Assembly (NCBI GenBank): GCA_014378085.1
Contig: JACMOJ010000184.1
Location: 1 to 5,951, forward strand
Source: Burkholderiales bacterium
GTDB lineage: Bacteria > Pseudomonadota > Gammaproteobacteria > Burkholderiales > Usitatibacteraceae
Direction: 5' to 3'
Length of the DNA stretch: 5,951 nucleotides
Of this stretch, positions 1 through 5,951 are shown piece after piece; the stretch's first letter is position 1; each line of letters opens with the position of its first letter. The notes under the pieces were generated by a model. That model saw only the letters and a program-made list of their open reading frames with translations, was not told the origin of the DNA and searched no databases. The position numbers and the translations under genes are program-made.

Positions 1-902
1 GAGCCGCTGTAAATCACCTTCCCCGCGCCAGCGGCATTCACGGAAGTGCCCTTGATACCGGCAATGTCGATGCCCTTATTCGCATCGGTAAAGGTGCTCG
101 TGATCTTGCCCTTGACCGGCCATACCCATTCAACGTCATCGTTGGCGGCAGTCGTCACGGGAGAGGCCGGCACGGGCACGGGCACGGCCGTTGCGGCAGG
201 GGAAGCTGGGGTTGCGGCGGCAGCAGCTGTTGGCGCGGTCGCGCCCGGTGCCAGAGGTGGCAGAGGTAGCAGAGGTAGCAAAGGTGGCAAAGACGGCGCA
301 GCGGCAGCTTGGCTTGAAAGCCGCTGATAAGCGGCGTCCGAAAAAGGCACCTTGCCACCACGTGGTTCGGCCTTGCTGGTAGCGGAATTTGTCGCCGGAC
401 GCTCGTTGGAGGCAGACGGTAACGGCGTCGGCACTAACGGCGTGGTAACGGGAGCGCCAGGGATTGGGTCTTTGGGGTCCCTCTGCGCTGTCGATGCGCC
501 GCTGGCAACTGTTCCTGGTGGCGTCAAGCGCAACACACTGTCGAACTTAATCACGTTGGGGTTTTCGATGTTGTTCCAGGCCGCCAATTCGCGGTAGTCG
601 AGACCGTATTGGAGCGCTAGGCCAATCAGCGTATCGCCCTTTTGCACCGTGTGGGTCTTGCCCAGATCGATCAGCTTTGCATCACTCTGCGGCTGCGACG
701 CCGCTGCCGATGCGGTCGGCGCAGCGGGTTGCTGTGCGGGCGGCGCGCGACGGTCACTGACTGGTGCCGGTGTCTTGGTCGAACAGGCCGTCAATAAACC
801 GGCAACTGTCAGCGCGAGAACCGATCCGACGCGTTTAGCAATGTGAACGTTATGCGCGGTGGACGCGGAGGACGTGGAGGACGTGGAGGACATAGTAGAC
901 AT
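1..902 (-). CDS. nlpD: NlpD-like outer-membrane lipoprotein, LysM plus LytM/M23-like domain (3' end cut off)
   Basis: Reading from the ATG at 902 gives 300 uninterrupted codons to the window edge. Residues 25-39 are hydrophobic and end in the lipobox L37-T-A-C40, so the protein should be lipidated at C40. A LysM peptidoglycan-binding domain covers about 84-127 (HTVQKGDTL near its start, WNNI, VLRL at its end). A Pro/Ala-rich linker follows (about 128-255), then the start of a LytM/M23 domain from about 257 (WVWPVKGKI, then NKGIDIAG at 275-282). The zinc-site His of active M23 peptidases is Asn275 here. That matches the degenerate NlpD family, which in E. coli does not cut murein but activates the amidase AmiC at the septum. 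The start lies 5 nt after the pcm stop with no clear Shine-Dalgarno, suggesting translational coupling; a second in-frame ATG is at 893. The Ser/Thr-rich n-region is unusually long. The missing 3' part prevents checking the remaining catalytic positions. Confidence 0.93.
   Translation of the reverse strand, partial: MSTMSSTSSTSSASTAHNVHIAKRVGSVLALTVAGLLTACSTKTPAPVSDRRAPPAQQPAAPTASAAASQPQSDAKLIDLGKTHTVQKGDTLIGLALQYGLDYRELAAWNNIENPNVIKFDSVLRLTPPGTVASGASTAQRDPKDPIPGAPVTTPLVPTPLPSASNERPATNSATSKAEPRGGKVPFSDAAYQRLSSQAAAAPSLPPLLPLLPLPPLAPGATAPTAAAAATPASPAATAVPVPVPASPVTTAANDDVEWVWPVKGKITSTFTDANKGIDIAGIKGTSVNAAGAGKVIYSG
247..291 (-). repeat. Five 9-bp tandem repeats in the nlpD linker
   Basis: On the plus strand five consecutive 9-bp units fit GGTRGCARA with small changes (first unit GGTGCCAGA). 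Read on the coding strand they give Leu/Pro triplets (LPP, LLP, LLP, LPP, LAP) at about residues 205-219 of the NlpD-like protein. The unit length keeps the reading frame, so copy number could vary without breaking the gene. The segment sits in the linker between LysM and the LytM-like domain, where length changes should be tolerated. Confidence 0.85.
864..890 (-). repeat. Three 9-bp tandem repeats at the nlpD 5' end
   Basis: On the coding strand TCCTCCACG occurs twice, followed by TCCTCCGCG, encoding SST, SST, SSA at residues 5-13. This lengthens the n-region of the lipoprotein signal peptide. It lies between the two possible ATG starts (902 and 893) and the hydrophobic core. Confidence 0.85.
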
Positions 903-907
903 GGCGG

Positions 908-1630
908 TCAGGCAATCCCGGACACAAGCGGTACAAAACGCACGTCGTGGACAACGCGCTGGAGAAACTCCGTTTCGGTACGGTCTATCACGTAGAGCTG
1001 TTGCTGTTCCACCCCAACCGGCAAAATCATTCTGCCACCAACCGCAAGTTGCTCGGTAAGCTCCTGCGGCACGTGCGATGCAGCGGCGGTCATGATGATG
1101 GCGTCATAGGGGCCAGCGTCAGCGTAACCAAAATGGCCGTCAGCGTGTTTGAAGATCACATTGTAATAACGCAGATCACGCAACGTACGTCGGGCCTTGT
1201 CCATCAACGGCGCAATACGCTCGACCGTGTACACGTCCTTGGCGAGTTTGCCGAGGATGGCAGTTTGGTAGCCACACCCGGTACCGATTTCCAGCACTTT
1301 TTTTGGTATGCCCTGTGGCCGTTCACACAAAAGGCCGGTCATGATGGCAACGATTTCGGGCGTTGAAATGGTCTGACCAAATCCGATCGGCAACGCCTTA
1401 TCCAGCTCATAGGCGCGTTCTTGCAGCGCTTCTTCGACAAACACGTGGCGAGGGACGTCTGCCATTACCGCCAGCACTTTTTCGTTTTTGATGCCGCGTT
1501 GTCGCAGCGCGTCAATCATGCGTGCCCGTGTCCGGTCCGAGGTCATGCCGCTGCCAGAAAAGCGCGCCGCGCCCAATTTGACTTCGTTGCCCTGTTTGCC
1601 TTGATTACCTTGTTTGCCATCTGCCGCCAT
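908..1630 (-). CDS. pcm: Protein-L-isoaspartate O-methyltransferase (PIMT)
   Basis: This enzyme uses S-adenosylmethionine to methylate L-isoaspartyl residues in aged proteins, starting their repair to aspartate in the cytoplasm. Counting from the ATG at 1630 (240 aa), the family block LPIGFGQTISTP is at 81-92 with the conserved Ser89, the SAM-binding motif I VLEIGTGCGYQ is at 112-122, DAIIMTAAASHVP is at 176-188, and the C-terminus RFVPLVSG is typical. The E. coli protein has 208 aa and its start aligns near Met29 here, so there are about 28 extra N-terminal residues, including the Gly-rich run GKQGNQGKQGNE (5-16). I chose 1630 because only 2 nt separate it from the surE stop (TAATAATG junction). 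An upstream in-frame ATG at 1648 overlaps the surE end, giving 246 aa and having a weak GGTGG upstream. Middle gene of the surE-pcm-nlpD operon. Confidence 0.95.
   Translation of the reverse strand: MAADGKQGNQGKQGNEVKLGAARFSGSGMTSDRTRARMIDALRQRGIKNEKVLAVMADVPRHVFVEEALQERAYELDKALPIGFGQTISTPEIVAIMTGLLCERPQGIPKKVLEIGTGCGYQTAILGKLAKDVYTVERIAPLMDKARRTLRDLRYYNVIFKHADGHFGYADAGPYDAIIMTAAASHVPQELTEQLAVGGRMILPVGVEQQQLYVIDRTETEFLQRVVHDVRFVPLVSGIA
1583..1618 (-). repeat. Four 9-bp repeats in the pcm N-terminal extension
   Basis: The coding strand has four consecutive 9-bp units (GGCAAACAA, GGTAATCAA, GGCAAACAG, GGCAACGAA) encoding GKQ, GNQ, GKQ, GNE. This makes a short Gly-X-Y run in the non-conserved N-terminal extension, before the region that aligns with the start of the E. 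coli enzyme. Confidence 0.8.
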
Positions 1631-1632
1631 TA

Positions 1633-2376
1633 TTAGTTGGCCATCCATTCGGCCACCAACTTCATCTGTTGATAATTGGTCAGGTCAATTTGTAATGGCG
1701 TGACCGATACGCGGCTATGTTCAGTGGCGTAGAAGTCAGTACCCGGCCCAGCATCTGCGGCACCGCCTGCCGCGCCCACCCAGTAAACCACTTCACCACG
1801 CGGATTGGTCGATTTCACCGCCGGCTCTGCCTTGTGGCGTTTACCGAGACGTGTAACTTCAAAGCCCAGCAGTTGCTCGCGCGGAACATCGGGCACGTTC
1901 ACATTCAACAACGAGGGAACGGTGATGGGATGTTGCTGGTGACGTTTAACAAGTTCTGCCGCCACCCACCCGGCGGTCTCAAAATTTTTCGAGTCGCGCG
2001 CCACCATCGAAACGGCGATCGACGGAATGCCGAGCAAGAAGCCCTCCGTGGCTGCCGCGACCGTACCGCTGTAAATGGTGTCGTCACCCATGTTCGAGCC
2101 GTGATTAATGCCTGACACCACCATATCCGGCATAAAGTCGAGCATGCCGGTGACGGCCATGTGAACACAGTCGGTTGGTGTGCCATTCAAAAAGAAAAAG
2201 CCGTTTGGCGCTTTACGCATCGACAGCGGGCGATCAAGCGTAAGGGAATTAGAGGCTCCGCTCTTGTCGCGCTCTGGTGCTACCACGGTGATTTCAGCAA
2301 GGGGCACAAGTGCCGCATAGAGTGCTGCCAAGCCAGGGGAGAAGTAGCCGTCGTCGTTCGAGAGTAGGATGCGCAT
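1633..2376 (-). CDS. surE: 5'/3'-nucleotidase SurE
   Basis: SurE is a divalent-metal-dependent phosphatase of nucleoside monophosphates, linked to stationary-phase survival. The 247-aa protein has close to the family's usual length (253 aa in E. coli). The metal-site residues are all visible: Asp8 and Asp9 in ILLSNDDG, Ser39 in [11 protein letters not shown], and Asn91 in [34 protein letters not shown] (64-77) is also typical. The [10 protein letters not shown] start is the standard one for the family and fixes the ATG at 2376. No clear Shine-Dalgarno precedes it (the upstream bases are CCGAAACCAAAATTT), and a small hairpin lies 10 nt upstream. It is the first gene of the surE-pcm-nlpD operon. 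The downstream pcm begins 2 nt after the TAA, or overlaps it if the alternative pcm start is used. Nothing is missing or truncated. Confidence 0.97.
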   Translation of the reverse strand: MRILLSNDDGYFSPGLAALYAALVPLAEITVVAPERDKSGASNSLTLDRPLSMRKAPNGFFFLNGTPTDCVHMAVTGMLDFMPDMVVSGINHGSNMGDDTIYSGTVAAATEGFLLGIPSIAVSMVARDSKNFETAGWVAAELVKRHQQHPITVPSLLNVNVPDVPREQLLGFEVTRLGKRHKAEPAVKSTNPRGEVVYWVGAAGGAADAGPGTDFYATEHSRVSVTPLQIDLTNYQQMKLVAEWMAN

Positions 2377-2385
2377 AAATTTTGG

Positions 2386-2402
2386 TTTCGGGGAATCCGA
2401 AA
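2386..2402 (-). other. Small hairpin before surE
   Basis: The 6-bp arms TTTCGG and CCGAAA flank a 5-nt loop, ending 10 nt before the surE ATG. The 5' arm overlaps the last base of the proposed -10 box. If surE is transcribed from further upstream, the hairpin would lie in the leader next to the ribosome-binding region. No function is shown. Confidence 0.4.
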
Positions 2403-2410
2403 TTATGCCA
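2402..2410 (-). promoter_or_regulatory. Possible extended -10 promoter for surE-pcm-nlpD
   Basis: The coding strand reads TGGCATAAT, which fits the extended -10 pattern TGnTATAAT with one change. A start near 2395 would leave a leader of about 19 nt before the surE ATG. No good -35 hexamer lies 16-18 bp upstream. The operon may also receive transcription from lolA, because no strong terminator is visible between them. Confidence 0.35.
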
Positions 2411-2490
2411 TGCGCGACCTACTTTCCCTCTGAAAAAGTGGTTTTTGGCTACCTCAAACGATACCTGACCGACGGCACCCTGTGCGGATA

Positions 2491-2513
2491 TCGCCGAGTC
2501 ATGCAGTCGGCGA
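2491..2513 (-). terminator. Stem-loop just after lolA, weak terminator candidate
   Basis: A perfect 7-bp stem (TCGCCGA / TCGGCGA, 9-nt loop) begins 7 nt after the lolA stop. On the lolA strand the T run (2513-2518) lies before the stem and no T run follows it, so it is not a standard intrinsic terminator. It could protect the mRNA 3' end or act partially. The A run places a poly-U tract only on the wrong side for minus-strand transcription. Confidence 0.3.
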
Positions 2514-2520
2514 AAAAACG

Positions 2521-3213
2521 TTATTGACCCACCACGTCAGCGCCCTTCGGCGGCACAAACGTGAACTGCTTGGCGTCGACCCGCGCATTACGTTCAAATT
2601 TAGACAATGTAATGCGGGTCTTGTTGCCAAACGCATCGGCCAACTCCATCGCGCGCAAGTCGGCACCTTGGAAGCCCAGCCGGATCTTTTCGATGCCCGC
2701 GTCTTTGGCCTTTGGCCCCGCGATCACCCATTGCAACCCCTCGGCGTCGCCGCCAGCGACCAGCGTGAAGGCCGCATCAATTTCTGCCCGTCCGGCGAGT
2801 AACGCGGCCGGGGTGGACGAGAAGGCGGCTTCCAGCGGCCGGATGCTTACTTGGTTTAGATCCTGGTCGTAGAACCAGACTTTTTTGCCATCACCAACGA
2901 TGGTTTGCGCGGGTTTTTCATACACCCAGCGAAATTTCCCCGGCCGTTCAAACTGCAGTGTGCCGGTGCTCGCGGGACCGGCCTTGCCACGATTGTCGGT
3001 GACGACCTGCGAAAAATCCGCACGCGCGGATTTGGTGGATTGGACAAACGTCCGGAAGCTGTCGATGGCGTTGGGTGATTGCGCGGCACAGGCTATTGGG
3101 AGCAGCGACGCAAACAAAGCAAAAAATCTAACCGCATATGAACGCAGATAAACGCAGATGAATCCACGCAAACGTTGCCGTCCAGCGGCTTGTATTGGCC
3201 AAATATTCATCAT
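2521..3213 (-). CDS. lolA: Outer-membrane lipoprotein carrier protein LolA
   Basis: LolA takes mature lipoproteins from the LolCDE complex at the inner membrane and carries them through the periplasm to LolB. The 230-aa product has the LolA core: SARADFSQVVTDNRG (62-76), then GTLQFERPGKFRWVYEKP (84-101), DGKKVWFYDQDLNQVSIRPL (108-127) and a C-terminal KQFTFVPPKGADVV. A signal peptide core FFALFASLLPIACAA (30-44) precedes a likely cleavage site near residues 43-45. The part before the core is unusually long and arginine-rich (about 29 residues, versus a few in most LolA proteins). Residues 18-28 are encoded by one arm of an inverted repeat, and the ATG at 3213 lies between its arms. An AGG lies 12 nt upstream of that ATG, far for a ribosome site. 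A TTG at residue 15 is an alternative start; no ATG or GTG lies in frame between residue 2 and the core. The gene starts 133 bp after ftsK ends. Confidence 0.93.
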   Translation of the reverse strand: MMNIWPIQAAGRQRLRGFICVYLRSYAVRFFALFASLLPIACAAQSPNAIDSFRTFVQSTKSARADFSQVVTDNRGKAGPASTGTLQFERPGKFRWVYEKPAQTIVGDGKKVWFYDQDLNQVSIRPLEAAFSSTPAALLAGRAEIDAAFTLVAGGDAEGLQWVIAGPKAKDAGIEKIRLGFQGADLRAMELADAFGNKTRITLSKFERNARVDAKQFTFVPPKGADVVGQ

Positions 3214-3276
3214 TTTATTAGCGGACCTTTAAACTTATCTGGGTGCATTTGTGTACATCTGCGTTCATCTGCGGTT
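3130..3276. repeat. Inverted-repeat element spanning the lolA start (33-bp arms)
   Basis: The left arm (3130-3162) and the reverse complement of the right arm (3244-3276) match at 27 of 33 positions, including a 12-bp run and a 7-bp run without mismatch. Both arms are built on a roughly 10-bp period around AACGCAGATG, with AACCGCA at the outer ends. The 81 bp between the arms shows no transposase and contains the lolA ATG. I recognise the AACCGCAGATGAACGCAGAT style of sequence as a dispersed repeat seen in many environmental bacterial genomes. Whether this is one element or two opposed copies cannot be told from one window. Confidence 0.7.
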
Positions 3277-3346
3277 ACAAATACCAACGCCTGAACTAAT
3301 CATTACGCCGACTAGAAGGTAGAAGGGAAACTGCCGTGCGACCAAT

Positions 3347-5665
3347 CTACTCGGTCCTCGCCGGCACCAGAATATCTCGGTTGCCATTGCCGCCCATGGT
3401 CGACACCAGACCGGCTTTTTCCATGTCTTCTAACAGCCGCGCCGCGCGGTTGTAGCCTATGCGCAAGTGTCGTTGTACCAGCGAGATGGATGCGCGTTTG
3501 TTCTGCAACACGACTTGTACCGCCTGATCGTAAAGCGGATCTCTTTCACCACCGGCACCGCCCTCCCCTGCGCTACCGCCAAGTGCTTCGGCCATCGCCT
3601 CTTCCGGCGCGTCCAGAATACCTTCGATGTAGGCGGGCGCGCCCTGGGTCTTTAACTGCTGCACCACCCGGTGCACTTCGGCGTCGCCAACAAACGCACC
3701 GTGCACACGCTGCGGCACACCACTGCCGGGCGGCAAGTACAGCATATCGCCCTGACCGAGCAATGCCTCAGCACCCTGTTGGTCAAGAATGGTGCGGGAA
3801 TCAATCTTCGACGACACCTGGAACGCCACACGGGTTGGAACGTTGGCCTTAATGAGGCCGGTGATGACATCAACACTCGGGCGCTGGGTGGCAAGCACCA
3901 AGTGGATACCCGAGGCGCGCGCTTTTTGCGCCAGTCGCGCGATCAACTCTTCCACCTTCTTACCGACAACCATCATCATGTCGGCCAATTCATCGATCAC
4001 CACCACGATCAGCGGCAATGCTTCAAGCGGCTCGGGTGCGTCAGGCGTCAACGAAAAAGGATGCGGCATCGGTGTGCCTTTATCCTTCGCCTCTTTGACT
4101 TTGGTGTTGAATCCGGCGAGGTTACGCACGCCAACCGCGCTCATCAGCTTGTAGCGACGATCCATTTCCGCCACACACCAATTCAAAGCGTGCCCTGCGT
4201 GTTTCATGTCCGTCACAACCGGTGCTAACAGATGCGGAATCCCTTCATACACGGATAATTCGAGCATCTTCGGGTCGATCAAAATTAACCGGACCTCTTT
4301 CGCGGTGGCTTTGTACACCAGCGACAAAATCATCGCGTTGATCGCGACCGATTTACCCGAGCCTGTGGTGCCCGCCACTAACACGTGCGGCATTTTGGCG
4401 AGGTCAGCCACCACAGGACGACCGGCAATGTCTTTACCCATTACGATGGCAAGCTTGGAATGCATGTCAGCGTAAACTGCCGAACCCAAAATTTCCGAGA
4501 GCCGCACTATTTCACGCTTCGGGTTAGGGATCTCAAGCCCCATGTGCGACGTGCCCGGGATGGTTTCCACGATACGAATGGAAGTGACAGACAAGGCGCG
4601 AGCGAGGTCGCGCGCCAGATTGACCACTGTGGAGCCCTTAACCCCTACCGCAGGCTCAATTTCGTAGCGCGTAATCACCGGCCCCGGGTACGCCGCGACG
4701 ACCTGCACGCTGACATTAAAGTCCATCAATTTGCGTTCGATCAAGCGCGAGGTAAATTCAAGCGTTTCCGCAGATGGGCGTTCAATGGTCGCCTCTGCGG
4801 GGTCAAGCAGCCCGATGGTCGGTAGCGGCGAATCCGGCATATCGGAGAAAAGCGGCGCCTGCTTTTCTTTTTTGACGCGCTCGGATTGCGGAATCTCAAT
4901 GACGGTTGGCTCGATTCGGATCGGCGGATGATCCTCAATGACGCGGCGCATCTCTTCGACTTTTTCCTCGCGTTGCACCACCGCCTGCTCGCCTACCTCA
5001 CGGTCGCGTTTTTCTTCAAACTTGCCGCGCAGCGCAATAAACACCCACTCAACGCCGGTGCCCACACGTTCGGCTAACCGAATCCAAGACAATCCGGAAA
5101 ACACCGACAGCGACCCGGCGCAGAGCGCCAGCAGTAATACTGTGCCGCCAACAAACCCGAGCCCTTTTTCGATCACCTCCGCCAGCAGTCCGCCGACCAC
5201 GCCGCCAGCGCCATTGGGCAAGGCAGCCTTCATCGAATAAAGGCGCAAGGCTTCCAGCGAAGAAGACGCCACCAACAGGACTAAGAAACCAATTAGTGCG
5301 ATGACAATATTTCGGCGGTGAAAGAGTCGTGAGGTTTCAACACGACCGAACAACCGCGTTACGCCATAGGCCGCGAGAACCACCCACCACCAAGCCGACA
5401 AGCCGAACAAACCAAGCAAGAAATCGGAGATCCACGCACCAGTCACCCCACCCTTGTTTTCAACGGCAGCACCCGTGCCAGAAAAGAAGTACCCGGCATC
5501 TTTTGCCGAATGCGTCACAAAGATAAGGGCCAAGTAGGCGGATAACGCCAAAAATAGGATCCAGCCAGCTTCTCGCAATAAGCGCGAGATGCGGGTGGCA
5601 TCCGGTGTGGCGACCTTCGGCGCAGGCGCGGTCGGATCAAAGAAGTCGTTGTCAGAAGCACTCAT
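3347..5665 (-). CDS. ftsK: DNA translocase FtsK
   Basis: FtsK is a septum-located ATPase that pumps chromosomal DNA and activates XerCD at dif during division. From the ATG at 5665 the protein has 772 aa. Four membrane segments lie near residues 34-50, 81-100, 119-136 and 169-190. A short charged linker follows (about 208-245), far shorter than the roughly 600-residue linker of E. coli FtsK. The motor has Walker A GTTGSGKS (432-439) and Walker [11 protein letters not shown] with Asp558 and Glu559; [25 protein letters not shown] sequence follows Walker B. After a Gly-rich hinge (about 695-707) comes the winged-helix gamma domain (about 709-772) that reads KOPS sites. A TTG six bases upstream (5671) is in frame; I prefer the ATG. 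No Shine-Dalgarno is visible, and a TATAAT lies just upstream. All domains are intact. lolA follows after 133 bp, a common neighbour pair in betaproteobacteria. Confidence 0.97.
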   Translation of the reverse strand: MSASDNDFFDPTAPAPKVATPDATRISRLLREAGWILFLALSAYLALIFVTHSAKDAGYFFSGTGAAVENKGGVTGAWISDFLLGLFGLSAWWWVVLAAYGVTRLFGRVETSRLFHRRNIVIALIGFLVLLVASSSLEALRLYSMKAALPNGAGGVVGGLLAEVIEKGLGFVGGTVLLLALCAGSLSVFSGLSWIRLAERVGTGVEWVFIALRGKFEEKRDREVGEQAVVQREEKVEEMRRVIEDHPPIRIEPTVIEIPQSERVKKEKQAPLFSDMPDSPLPTIGLLDPAEATIERPSAETLEFTSRLIERKLMDFNVSVQVVAAYPGPVITRYEIEPAVGVKGSTVVNLARDLARALSVTSIRIVETIPGTSHMGLEIPNPKREIVRLSEILGSAVYADMHSKLAIVMGKDIAGRPVVADLAKMPHVLVAGTTGSGKSVAINAMILSLVYKATAKEVRLILIDPKMLELSVYEGIPHLLAPVVTDMKHAGHALNWCVAEMDRRYKLMSAVGVRNLAGFNTKVKEAKDKGTPMPHPFSLTPDAPEPLEALPLIVVVIDELADMMMVVGKKVEELIARLAQKARASGIHLVLATQRPSVDVITGLIKANVPTRVAFQVSSKIDSRTILDQQGAEALLGQGDMLYLPPGSGVPQRVHGAFVGDAEVHRVVQQLKTQGAPAYIEGILDAPEEAMAEALGGSAGEGGAGGERDPLYDQAVQVVLQNKRASISLVQRHLRIGYNRAARLLEDMEKAGLVSTMGGNGNRDILVPARTE

Positions 5666-5673
5666 CGGCAATG

Positions 5674-5679
5674 ATTATA
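5674..5679 (-). promoter_or_regulatory. Consensus -10 box just before ftsK
   Basis: The coding strand has a perfect TATAAT 8 nt upstream of the ftsK ATG at 5665. A transcript from it would start near 5667, leaving almost no leader. A TTGACG lies upstream at 5692-5697, but with a 12-bp spacer, too short for a standard sigma-70 promoter. At 17 bp the -35 would be TGGGTT, a weak match. Confidence 0.4.
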
Positions 5680-5730
5680 AGGGCGAGCCTGCGTCAAACC
5701 CATGTTCGCGTGCGCGATACTGCCGATCCC

Positions 5731-5817
5731 GTTTCCAACTCTCGAGCGCGTTTCCAACCCTACGAGCGCGTTACCACCCCTCCAGCCCGTTTCCAACCCC
5801 CGAGTCCGTTTCCAACC
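5731..5817. repeat. Array of five 19-20 bp tandem repeats upstream of ftsK
   Basis: On the plus strand GTTTCCAAC (third copy GTTACCACC) begins at 5731, 5750, 5770, 5789 and 5808, a period of 19, 20, 19 and 19 bp. The bases between copies are also related, with CGAGC/CGAGT before a CG or CC and the next GTTTCC. The last unit is cut after 10 bases by the hairpin. The array lies between the regulator gene and ftsK, about 65-150 bp upstream of the ftsK start. It could be a minisatellite or a series of binding sites. Confidence 0.85.
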
Positions 5818-5833
5818 ATTAAAGAATGGTTGG
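5812..5833 (-). terminator. Perfect 9-bp hairpin directly after the regulator stop codon
   Basis: The arms CCAACCATT and AATGGTTGG pair perfectly around a 4-nt loop, starting 2 nt after the regulator's TGA. The position suits a terminator or 3'-end stabiliser, but the stem is followed by AAACGG rather than a T run, so intrinsic termination is doubtful. One arm is shared with the last unit of the tandem array. Confidence 0.45.
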
Positions 5834-5834
5834 G

Positions 5835-5951
5835 TCAAAAGCTGGGGGGCAGACGATCGTTGTGAATCGTGATCTGTTTGGCTTCGACTGAGATGTAGCC
5901 GCGCTCCGACAAGTCTTTCAAAATTCGATTCACCATTTCGCGCGACGCACC
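5835..5951 (-). CDS. Crp/Fnr-family transcriptional regulator, C-terminal fragment (5' part outside window)
   Basis: The last 38 codons and a TGA are present; the gene enters from the right edge. The peptide begins GASREMVNRILKDLSERGYI, the recognition helix and following wing of a Crp-type winged helix, where SRE-V-R-L is the classic DNA-reading pattern. It continues SVEAKQITIHNDRLPPSF. The C-terminal position of this helix fits Crp/Fnr regulators, which carry an N-terminal cyclic-nucleotide-binding-like sensor domain. That domain is not in the window, so the signal it senses and the subfamily (Crp, Fnr, Dnr or other) cannot be given. It reads towards ftsK, 169 bp away. Confidence 0.8.
   Translation of the reverse strand, partial: GASREMVNRILKDLSERGYISVEAKQITIHNDRLPPSF

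Noticed and set aside
947..1366. 139-codon open frame on the plus strand
   Set aside because: It is antisense to the conserved SAM-binding core of pcm and has no family features.
2433..2446. Intrinsic terminator AAAAA-GTGG-TTTTT between lolA and surE
   Set aside because: The stem is only five A-T pairs, too weak for a terminator, and there is no GC section.
3130..3276. Insertion sequence
   Set aside because: The arms enclose only 81 bp with no transposase reading frame and no clear target-site duplication; a small non-coding repeat is the better description.
3671..4228. 185-codon open frame on the plus strand
   Set aside because: It lies wholly opposite the conserved FtsK motor domain (Walker B region), shows no recognisable motif, and is a mirror of the high-GC coding bias.
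3347..5671. FtsK truncated because its linker is short
   Set aside because: All four membrane segments, the motor and the gamma domain are present; a short linker is normal for many FtsK/SpoIIIE proteins outside the enterobacteria.
5731..5817. CRISPR array
   Set aside because: The repeats are adjacent with a 19-20 bp period; there is no room for spacers of normal length, and no cas gene is present.

Overview
The window looks like chromosomal DNA of a Gram-negative proteobacterium, most likely a betaproteobacterium. This rests on the outer-membrane lipoprotein machinery (LolA, an NlpD-type lipoprotein), the surE-pcm-nlpD gene order, the short-linker FtsK followed by lolA, and the SurE and Pcm protein sequences. 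The taxon is an inference from gene order and protein style, not a search result. All recognisable genes are on the minus strand, so the reading order is from high to low coordinates, and coding density is high.

Layout in transcription order. (1) 5951-5835: the last 38 codons of a Crp/Fnr-type regulator (winged-helix end), cut by the window edge. (2) 5834-5666: a 169-bp intergenic region with a perfect 9-bp hairpin right after the regulator's stop, an array of five roughly 19-bp tandem repeats, and a consensus TATAAT just before ftsK. (3) 5665-3347: ftsK, the septal DNA translocase. (4) 3346-3214: a gap containing one arm of a 33-bp imperfect inverted repeat; the other arm lies inside the 5' end of lolA. 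(5) 3213-2521: lolA, the periplasmic lipoprotein chaperone, whose N-terminus appears to be supplied by that repeat element. (6) 2520-2377: a gap with a hairpin after lolA and a possible extended -10 promoter for the next operon. (7) 2376-1633 surE, 1630-908 pcm, 902-1 nlpD: a tightly packed operon with 2- and 5-nt gaps. nlpD runs off the left edge inside its LytM/M23-like domain. In related bacteria rpoS usually follows nlpD, but it is not in this window.

Biology. FtsK (chromosome segregation at the septum) and NlpD (activator of the amidase AmiC in septal murein splitting) belong to cell division. LolA carries lipoproteins, and NlpD would be one of its clients. SurE (nucleotidase) and Pcm (repair of isoaspartyl damage) are stress and stationary-phase maintenance enzymes. 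These are conserved housekeeping genes. I found no defence system, phage, transposase, CRISPR array or RNA gene. The unusual material is repeat DNA: the inverted repeat that contains the lolA start, the 19-bp array before ftsK, and in-frame 9-bp microrepeats at three places in pcm and nlpD.
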